A stretch of 64,000 nt of DNA. Source: Ecdyonurus torrentis. Lineage: Eukaryota > Arthropoda > Insecta > Ephemeroptera > Heptageniidae. Of the stretch, positions 12,701-20,497 are shown in pieces (the first letter of the stretch is position 1; every line of letters begins with the position of its first letter). The DNA lies in the NCBI GenBank assembly GCA_949318235.1, contig OX439127.1, positions 24,039,815 to 24,103,814 of the forward strand, in the 5' to 3' direction. The notes below the pieces were generated by a model, which worked only from the letters and a program-made list of their open reading frames with translations, was not told where the DNA came from and did not search any database. The position numbers and the translations under genes were made by a program.

Positions 12701-13525
12701 CCTTTTCTGATACCACTGTAATGTAGAGGACAAGTATTCCTCTAAAGTAGAAGAGCATAACATAATTTTGTGTTGTGTAGGTAATTATAGGTGGTTATCC
12801 CCACCTGTTTTCAAAAATTTAAAGCTAATCCTAACCAGTGACATCATAAAAGATCTACTGTGGTTTCTGGCAAGAAATTTTAAGGGAAGTCCACTGTTCC
12901 ACAGTTGGGCATTGAAAGTTATTTAGTACCTGTCCATTAGTAACACTGATCTATATAATAAAGATAGAGCATCGCTATACTACCGCTATAGGCAGCAGTG
13001 AAGAGAAAGTTGGTTAAGGTGCATTCTCACTTTTTATTGCATGCGGCATAGTTGCGGGAACTGTAAGGGTAGTAAAATAAATTCAAAATCCACCCTGGCA
13101 AGCGGATTGGTGTTGTACTGATTGATTGTCTGAAGGGTAACTCGAGGTGAACAAGGGAAGGGAAAAACGCTGCCAAATTTACGATTTTGACAGCCCTAAT
13201 TTACTTGGTCAACATTGTAACTTGCTGCCTGCAATTTTCTTCAAGCAGCAAGAGCCAGTAGACCCCCCCCCCCCCCCCTACTGATTGCCCAGAAATTGAG
13301 GCAAATGTCTTCTGCAAACCATTGTGCCTAATCATAGTTTGGTAACAGATAAGCACTGATCTCTTAATTTTTTATTGGGGGGGGGGGGGGGGCTTTTTGG
13401 TTGCCTTTACATATATATTGTCATGGCTCCGCTATATTGTCTGATGTCCAAATGATCTTGAAAAAAATAAAAATTGTTGGATTAACCCCAAATTTTTGCT
13501 TTTTTTCATTTCAGGTCATTTGCAG

Positions 13526-13572
<47 letters not shown>

Positions 13573-14803
13573 TGGCGTTCGGTGCCTATTTTTAGAATTC
13601 AAATGATTATAGCGCCGAATTTTAACGATCGATTTTTTAGAAATTTTGGAATTTTGTAGTCAGAAAGTCAAAATTATGAACACTATTTTTTATTTTTTTG
13701 TAATTGGAAGTTAAAGGTCCCAAAGGGCCCCTTAAATAGAAAAATTGAGGTAATTTTTTACTCTTCTGATCAGAAAGGACACTGAAAATTAAAAAATCGA
13801 ATAAGAACTAAATTTCAGGATAAAAGAGTTTTGATTAAAGCGCAAAACCGCAAAATTGGTCTTGATTTGTTATGTGGGTCTAATTAGGGACACTTCGAAG
13901 TCAAAATATTTTTAAATTGAAACAAAAATTAAAAATTCAGCTAGAAAAACGAAAACTATAAATTTTGTATTTTTTGGGGTGTCAATTTCAAAAATCACAT
14001 TTTGGGCTTCCCAATTCTCCCCAAAAGGGCCCAAAGGGGCCCTATTTTTTTCAAAAAGCAAGATATCAAAAATCTAACTGCAGAAATCGATTTGTAATGG
14101 CCAAAAACATAGGAATCAATATATTACACACCAAAATCGGCAAAACTCTTAAAAAAATATTTTTGGGGCCTTCCTCAGGTCATGCACATTGCATGACCTG
14201 AGGAGGGCCCCAAAAATAAAAAATTGAGAGTTTTGCCGATTTTGGTGTGTAATATATTGATTCCTATGTTTTTGGCCATTACAAATCGATTTCTGCAGTT
14301 AGATTTTTGATATCTTGCTTTTTGAAAAAAATAGGGCCCCTTTGGGCCCTTTTGGGGAGACGTGGGAAGCCCAAAATGTGATTTTTGAAATTGACACCCC
14401 AAAAAATACAAAATTTATAGTTTTCGTTTTTCTAGCTGAATTTGTAATTTTTGTTTCAATTTAAAAATATTTTGACTTTGAAGTGTCCCTAATTAGACCC
14501 ACATAACAAATCAAGACCAATTTTGGGGTTTTGCGCTTTAATCAAAACTCTTTTATCCTGAAATTTAGATATTTTTAGATTTTTTAATTTTCAGTGTCCT
14601 TTCTGATCAGAAGAGTAAAAAATTAACTCAATTTTTCTGTTTAAGGGGCCCTTTGGGACCTTTAACTTCAAAATAAAAAAAAATAAAAAATTGTGTTCAT
14701 AATTTTGACTTTTTGACTACAAAATTCCAAAATTTCTAAAAAATCTATCGATAAAATTCGGCGCTATAATCATTTGAATTCTAAAAATAGGCACCGAACG
14801 CCA

Positions 14804-14868
<65 letters not shown>

Positions 14869-15827
14869 CAAGGTCAAATGGACATCGGACATTATAGCGG
14901 AATCACAACGATATATCGATGCTGTTGCGGCTAAACCTTGCTTCTACTATTACCGTGTTTGCTTACTTTCATGCATCTACGTTTATTGCTATAGCCATAG
15001 AAACACGCAACTACATTTATCGCGACAGTAGGTAAAATACACTTCTACATAGGAAAACAGGTGTAGAAATGTTTTATACCTGTTGTTGCAATAAATGTAG
15101 ATGTGTGTTTCTAGGGCTATCCCGATAAACGTAGATGCATGAAAGTAAGGAAACACGCTAAAAGTAGAAGCATGGTTTAGCCGCAAAAGCATCGATATAT
15201 ATTAGGGATCAGCGGAGATATATAGAAAAGTATCATTCCTTTTTATATCGGGTATATTCAAAAGTAGTCAACAATAATTCAAATATATCGAAGAAAAGTA
15301 TCAACATATCAGAAAAATATCTATGACTCCCAAAAATGCGATAGAAATAATAATAATAATAAAATAATCGTTATAAAAGAGGGCATATTATATGAACATT
15401 TTACGATGGTATAGGATATGAGCATTATTACAAAATAGCATCGCTACGCATGCCCAGTATGTCGAAACAGAAGCGGATGTAAGCAAAATCGCCTATAGTT
15501 GGCCTCAAAACAGTTATTCCTTTATTAGTCAATACTTGCAGACTAAATGATTGCCATATTCTTATTGTCTTTTATAAAGAGTCAAATGCCATGTCATAAG
15601 TAATAATCAAAGTGTAATGAAAGTAACACAAAAATGTATGTTAAAATTTCCCCTTCTCTGTGTTGCAGATAATTAAGGTAGAGGAAGTGAAGGCTGCTGC
15701 ATGTCGTCGACCACAAGTTAAACAATTCCACGACTCAAAGATCCACTTCCCCTTGCCTAAGAGGATTGGACATAAGACATCTTTGCCTCGGTTCTCTGTT
15801 AAGCGTCCACGCACTTACTTCTTGTAA
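6057..15827 (+). CDS. RpL18A: 60S ribosomal protein L18a (eL20), four exons
   Basis: A structural protein of the large cytosolic ribosomal subunit. Coding exons are 6057-6074, 7576-7755, 12333-12509 and 15669-15827, all in phase 0 with AG acceptors; the first donor is GTCAGT, a weaker form. The product is 177 aa, the usual family length (176-177). Conserved blocks are MKAKGLLNEYEV (1-12), [19 protein letters not shown] (about 29-47), the core [20 protein letters not shown] (about 76-95), [17 protein letters not shown] (to 125), and the basic tail with [14 protein letters not shown] and KRPRTYFL. The tiny six-codon first exon is confirmed because it restores the expected N-terminus. Introns 1-3 (about 1.5, 4.6 and 3.2 kb) are unusually long for a ribosomal protein gene and are filled with transposons listed separately. 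No premature stops were found; this looks like the functional gene, not a retrocopy. Confidence 0.97.
7026..7350. mobile_element. Degenerate copy of the GGCCGAAAAGTGG element family
   Basis: In RpL18A intron 1. It opens with ATGGTAGACAT and GCCAC, then CGGCCACTT. Later text (ATTCAATAAATTGCAGGGAC) matches the left part of the full element at 17851 (ATTCAATTAATTGCGAGGAC). A truncated or decayed relative. Confidence 0.5.
7838..8208. mobile_element. Fold-back MITE, family copy 1
   Basis: The two arms, running from ATAAATTGAAAG to CTTTCAATTTAT, are inverted copies of each other and meet near 8023. The body includes GAAAACCAGCAAGGGCCTTA and AAAATCTTGCTAGCACAGA. Diverged copies occur at about 29195-29580 and 33185-33445. 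It has no coding capacity. Confidence 0.8.
8209..8293. repeat. (TA)n microsatellite
   Basis: About 40 TA units directly abutting the left end of the TIR element at 8294. A matching (TA)n tract abuts its right end at 9722-9768. Confidence 0.95.
8294..9721. mobile_element. Non-autonomous hAT-like TIR element rich in GTATCG repeats
   Basis: The ends are CAGTCATGGAGT and ACTCCATGACTG, a perfect 12-bp inverted pair. Both subterminal zones carry many copies of TATCGGTATCG in opposite orientations (8303-8465 and 9590-9710). The CAG...CTG ends and subterminal reiterated motifs fit hAT-type elements. The flanks are (TA)n on both sides, so an 8-bp duplication would read TATATATA and cannot be proved. 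No transposase frame was found; the interior is AT-rich with poly-A/T. Confidence 0.75.
9908..10102. repeat. 195-bp near-perfect palindrome
   Basis: The left arm includes GTTGGTAGAGATTAGAGCAC and the right arm GTGCTCTAATCTCTACCAAC, joined at an AT-rich centre near 10003. It lies just inside the right outer end of the nested stack. Confidence 0.85.
10845..10932 (+). mobile_element. SINE fragment, 3' part
   Basis: The segment runs TATCACTGGGTCAGGATAAA, then ACCCCGAAAGGGATTATAGC, then GTCATGATATGTATG. The same body and tail appear inverted at 23755-23865. The tail alone is shared with the tRNA-headed SINE at 20545-20940. Confidence 0.65.
11719..12053. mobile_element. MITE with AACAAGTGTTTTGAGGCTGA inverted ends
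   Basis: The left end (ATTGACTAATAC, then AACAAGTGTTTTGAGGCTGA) is mirrored at the right end before TTTATTAGTCAAT. A second inner inverted pair is TATATACCAGGTATTC / GAATACCTGGTATATA. A right-half relic lies at 15440-15533. It sits in RpL18A intron 2. Confidence 0.75.
13528..13569. repeat. (TA)n microsatellite
   Basis: Abuts the left end of the fold-back element at 13570. Its partner tract lies at 14807-14866. Confidence 0.95.
13570..14806. mobile_element. 1.24-kb fold-back element, copy 1
   Basis: The whole element is a near-perfect palindrome centred near 14188 (TCATGCACATTGCATGA). The ends are CAGTGGCG...CGCCACTG. The two arms differ at only scattered positions. There is no protein-coding capacity; the open frames in the two arms are mirror images. 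The CAGTGGCG ends resemble hAT termini. It lies in RpL18A intron 3, flanked on both sides by (TA)n. Copy 2 is at 52000-53237. Confidence 0.9.
14807..14866. repeat. (TA)n microsatellite
   Basis: TA repeat abutting the right end of the fold-back element. Confidence 0.95.
14912..15206. mobile_element. Fold-back element, about 295 bp
   Basis: Inverted arms: ATATATCGATGCTGTTGCGG and TTTCATGCATCTACGTTTAT on the left are mirrored by ATAAACGTAGATGCATGAAA and CCGCAAAAGCATCGATATAT on the right, with the centre near 15055. It lies in RpL18A intron 3, immediately after the (TA)n-bounded fold-back. Confidence 0.8.
15440..15533. mobile_element. Right-half relic of the 11719 MITE family
   Basis: ACGCATGCCCAGTATGT, AAGCGGATGTAAGC and CCTCAAAACAG...TTTATTAGTCAAT align with 11965-12053. 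No left half is present. Confidence 0.65.
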
Positions 15828-15837
15828 TTCTTGAACT

Positions 15838-15843
15838 AATAAA
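15838..15843 (+). terminator. RpL18A polyadenylation signal
   Basis: A canonical AATAAA starts 10 bases after the stop codon, giving a very short 3' UTR as is common for ribosomal protein genes. Confidence 0.7.
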
Positions 15844-16465
15844 AAGGCATATTTACAATTTTATTCTTTGTTTTTAATGTGACATTCATTTTATTTTTAT
15901 TATTTTTATACAATACTCATTATTTAATTTAATATTGGATGAAAAGTAGGAAAAATAGCAGAAACAAATATTACCATAGTACCTAAATAAAGTACAGTTT
16001 CTTGGTGTAAAGTATTTCTCCTGCTTGGTGCGTTATGTTGCTAGGTGCGTAATGTTCAATTCCATCCCTAAGATATTTATTCTTTACACTTCGCTTGGCA
16101 AAATGTAGTTAATAAATGGATTTTAGGTTTCGAAGTGCTTATTATTATTTATAATATTAATCAATATTATTTTGTTTTGACAAGTATAATACAGAAGCAA
16201 TTGAATAATTTTGCACAGAAAAAGCAAAGAATTAATGTAAGGCATTGTCAAAAATGTACGGTGACTTGGAACTTGTGGGCAATTTCAATTATTTTCTTGT
16301 ATAATTTCATTTAGAATTAATGAAATGCAGTATCATAAGAAGTTAAAGGTTAGTATGTATGTACACACAAACCCAACCCCTATACTACCAAAGTTTGTAA
16401 TTTGAGTTACTATTTTTAAATTAAGGGGTGGAAAAATCAAAATGGTAATATGAATGGGTGGACTC

Positions 16466-16491
16466 AAGGCCTCCTCTACAGAGGAGGCCTT
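16466..16491. repeat. Perfect 12-bp stem, 2-nt loop hairpin
   Basis: AAGGCCTCCTCT, AC, AGAGGAGGCCTT. It is flanked by a direct repeat GGTGGACT on both sides, downstream of RpL18A. It may be a minimal inverted-repeat insertion; no function is assigned. Confidence 0.8.
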
Positions 16492-16522
16492 GGTGGACTT
16501 CATATTATAGTATACTAATTAT

Positions 16523-16626
16523 GCTGTTCCTAAACCCTGTTCTCTTGCACCAAAAAATGCGCATTCCATTTGATTAACCATAGCTGATCGTCACTTTAGG
16601 GGCAAAGAGCAGGGTTTACGAACAGC
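16523..16626 (+). mobile_element. 104-bp MITE, copy a
   Basis: The ends are GCTGTTCcTAAACCCTG and CAGGGTTTACGAACAGC (lower case marks a mismatch). The internal text includes CTTGCACCAAAAAATGCGCA. Four further copies are in this window. Confidence 0.85.
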
Positions 16627-17018
16627 ACTAAGTCGAATTTTGATTCTTTAATGCATTGTGCACAATAATAATAAAAAAATATAAACAGAAGTTGACGTTT
16701 GAATTAATGAACGAAGAAAAGCCATCAGCATTTTCTGTCTTGTTTATATTCGCTGCTGAGTATAATATGTTTAGAAGCAGTATGAATGAACACGAACAGC
16801 AGAGCGCATAAGTTCGTTTATTTCTCTACTCACTTTACTCGTCAGTAACCCACATCCAGTATTACATTCGATCAATCCGATCTACTGGATCTATTCTAAT
16901 TATGCATCAACCTGCTCAATACGTAAAATAAATAAACATACTTCACCGCAATCCCCAAATAGTCCTAACCTTGCATGAGCAGTGCATGAGACAATGTGAG
17001 ACAACACAGTAGATGGTA

Positions 17019-17203
17019 CAGTAGTCCATCTCCTATAGCGGGAATGTCAGATCGAAAGCGCGCCATAATTCCGACTGGGTGAAGGTGACAGAACTAGAAG
17101 CCGTAATTTGAAGTAATGTTACGTGTAGTTCTGACAACTTCACCCAGTCGGAATTATGGCGCGCATTCGATCTGACATTCCCGCTATAGGAGATGGACTA
17201 CTG
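17019..17203. mobile_element. 185-bp TA-flanked palindromic MITE
   Basis: The ends are CAGTAGTCCATCTCCTATAG and its exact reverse complement, with TA on each side (17017-17018 and 17204-17205). This fits a TA target duplication of a Tc1/mariner/pogo-type element. The arms contain GGCGCGC-type, CpG-bearing sequence. It lies about 300 bp upstream of the PLEKHM2 start codon. Confidence 0.85.
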
Positions 17204-17205
17204 TA

Positions 17206-17503
17206 TAATTTACTGTGGTGAGACAATTGATAATTTTCGCGCGTCAGGTACAGCTGTTTTCAGTGTGGCATCCGGTGGCATCAGCCAATAAAAACTCACT
17301 ACTGTTATGCAGTTCACCCAGTTCACGGAGATCCTTGAACTGGAAAAGTGAATCATATCATAGAAGCAGAATTGAAGGATTGCGTGAACTTAAGCTACCA
17401 ACCCAAAACAGATGGAAGATGGAAGGTTGCAATAATGGCGACTGAGTGTTGTAATGTTTGATAATATAATCCATTTATTTGTTGCTATTAATTTTTGAAC
17501 TCA
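17206..17503 (+). promoter_or_regulatory. Candidate PLEKHM2 promoter / 5' UTR
   Basis: Moderately GC-rich sequence between the MITE and the start codon. It has an open frame (17215-17445) that ends before the gene and matches nothing recognised. It contains a short upstream ORF (ATGGAAGGTTGC... at about 17420). Treated as leader sequence by position only. Confidence 0.4.
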
Positions 17504-20445
17504 ATGTTAAAAGTGTGGAAAAATGTTTATCTTAAAAAGTCGAGCAATAGTAATGCTTCCGCGATATCGAATAACGAGAAAGAAGCCGTGAAGGATCATG
17601 TTCTGGCGAACGTTGAGCGTTCTTTAAAATTGGTGCGTATTACGTACATATGTACATATATATTTTTATTGGGGGGTATGTTAACAACAATGTTCATGAA
17701 CTTTCTGTGTAAATTTACACACCATAAATAAATCATACATACACGCATACATATGTACATACATTATCATAAGTCATAACATTATATGCATGGTGTTTAA
17801 AGTGTATGTATGTAATGTACATATATGTATGTAACATAATATGTATGTATGGTAGACATGCCACTTTTCGGCCACTTAAGGATCTTGTTTGATATTATCA
17901 CCATATTTACAACCAAATAATATATTTCTGTTTAAATCATCCATTCAGCTGGTTAAAGTAATACCTTACTAACATAATCATATAAAAAAATCGTTGGTTT
18001 AAACATTCAATTAATTGCGAGGACAGTTTAAAGTTCGATTTTGTAAATGCTCAGTTTTCGGCCACTTATGCTACTTTCTGGCCACTGAAATTTGACTTTT
18101 CGGCCACTTTACGTTAGGAACGCACATTCGCAAGCTCTTTTCTGGCATGTTTGCGCACGATTAATTTTTTGTTTGTTTGTCAAATCATTAAAATGAATTT
18201 ATTTATTGTGTATGTTAGGAAAAAATTAGCATTTTGCAATTATTTTGGTCGCTATAGCGCTTTAAAATTGCTAAACACAAACCTAACGGCCACGCGTGGC
18301 TACTTTTGAAATTTTTTATTGCTGGAGCTGTTTATTTAGGGGTATGTTTGATAGCCTGATGTCACTCTCAATACAACATTATATGAAATAAAAATAATAA
18401 AACTGTTCCCACAAATCTGAGTTGCGATAAAATTGACCCTTAAAATGGTACACGACGCCCGGGCTTACGCGTACTTTTTTTAAGTATTATAATAAAAATA
18501 AAAATTATGACTTCGGGGGTTTTAATATTTGAATTCTACAGTGTATGAGGAACATTTCTGTACATTAAAAAAATTACGTATTTTTTTCCCCCTTTGAAGA
18601 AAAAAAAAAGTTGCAATTTTCACTTAATAACGAATGTTGGGTTGGGGATTTTTGGACCGTCTTTGGCAACGACTTATGGTTCTCAGAACTGTTTTCTTAT
18701 TTTTTACTAAAACTATGTTGTCCCCAGAGCAAGTTCAGGTGATCAAACCTGATTTCAAATCTACAGTTTTGCCAGGAAAAAATATTGAACTTAGCAAATT
18801 AGGTGGCCGAAAAGTGACACCGGTACGAAACATCGTGTCCACTTTTCGGCCACTTTTATATTCAGTCTTAAAAAAATTGGCTAAGGCCAACTTAAGATTT
18901 ATGGTGGTTAATACTTAGCTGAGATACTATAGATTCAGTGGGTTTGAGATGGCTGTCAAGAATTTGTAACTAGACCCTTATTTTCCTGAAGTACTGATAT
19001 GATGTTTTTGCATAACATTAGAAGAAGCGTAAATTTTTGCAATTTTTAAGTTCTCGCCGAGTTAATAATTTAATAAATAGAAATCCTATGAGGCTAAGCA
19101 TTTCAATTTCTAACACAATACTGGCTAAGGTTTTCTGGAGCTAATTATACAAAAAATTTGTCCCTGGTCCAATTAGATTTTTTATTATAGGCTTTCAAAG
19201 TTCAAAGTGGCCGAAAAGTGGAAGTGGCCGAAAAGTGGCATATCTACCATACATATGTATGATTAAATCATCCATACATATACATAAATGTATGTGTAGC
19301 ATAAGTTTAATGACTTTGTATTAATTGCTGTGACTCCCTCTACATACATACATGTGTGTGTATGTATGTATGTATGTATATGCATACACTTGAGCAGTGT
19401 TCATAGTCACATCCTCTATTTCGCCTGTAATTATATGTATAATTATTTTTTATTATAGTTATTGCAGTATGGAATTTCTAAAGAGGTGGTGCGATCTGAC
19501 TGCTGGGTTGTTTGTGAGTTTTGCTTACATTTGGATGAAGCATTGAGACATGGCTTGCGCAGACCTGCATTGGGTTATTGGCCCTTTGTTCGATTATTTA
19601 CTCATACTAACAACATTCAGCTACTGGAACATACTTCATCTCGGAACAGTTCAACAGACAAAGGTATACACAACATTCTATATTTATACTTTATATAACT
19701 ACATATAAAGGCTTCTTTCGTATAATAGATATGCCACTTTTCAGCCACCCCCTACTTTTTGGCTATCTGAACTTAGAAGGGCTATTAAACAAACAAAGAT
19801 CTCACTAGCCCACTTACAACGATTGTTGTATTTTATGAGAGCAAGAAAACCTTTGACATTATTGTGTTAGAAATTGAAGTGCTTAGCTTCATGTAAATAA
19901 TTTTAAATGAATTTTAAGCGCAGTAGGAACTTAAAAAACTCTAAAACTTGATGCTTCTTCTAATTTTACACAAAAAGGTCATCAGTAAATTAGGTCTTTA
20001 GTTAGGTCTAAATTGAGTCTAGTTTTAAATTCTTGGTAGTTATGTACTTCAAACCTACTGAATCTCTAGTAAATACAGTAGTGTATTTAATTTACAATAT
20101 GGAAACTGTTCTCATTTAGAATATGCAATAAAATTACCCCCGAAATTTGTTTGGTCTTCCTCAATTACCAAGATGTTACACATAGGTAATACAGTACCAA
20201 CCAAGCATACTTTATAGTATAACAGTGCATTCTAACCTATCCTAAAATGAATCAGTAAAATTAAATCAAGTCTAAGAGTTCATTATGACTCCATAGAACA
20301 TTAATTTTGTATGATTTGTTCAACTAAATCACTGATGCACACACTGTTCTCAGTTCTTAATGTTTTTAACTTATTTTAATTGCAAAATATTCTGTGTCCA
20401 TTGTCATTTGTATTTACATGTAATCTGCTTCCTCTTGAGAGAGGG

Positions 20446-20497
<52 letters not shown>

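Noticed and set aside
13965..14411. Two matching 78-residue open frames ([14 protein letters not shown]...)
   Set aside because: They are the same frame in the two arms of a palindrome, on opposite strands; the sequence is simple and no family is recognised.
14912..15206. Candidate microRNA precursor
   Set aside because: The hairpin is far longer than a miRNA precursor and fits a fold-back element better; no mature-like conserved segment can be identified by eye.
18634..18918. 94-residue open frame inside the 17851 element
   Set aside because: No transposase motif, contains the element's repeated motif in translation, and is shorter than any transposase.
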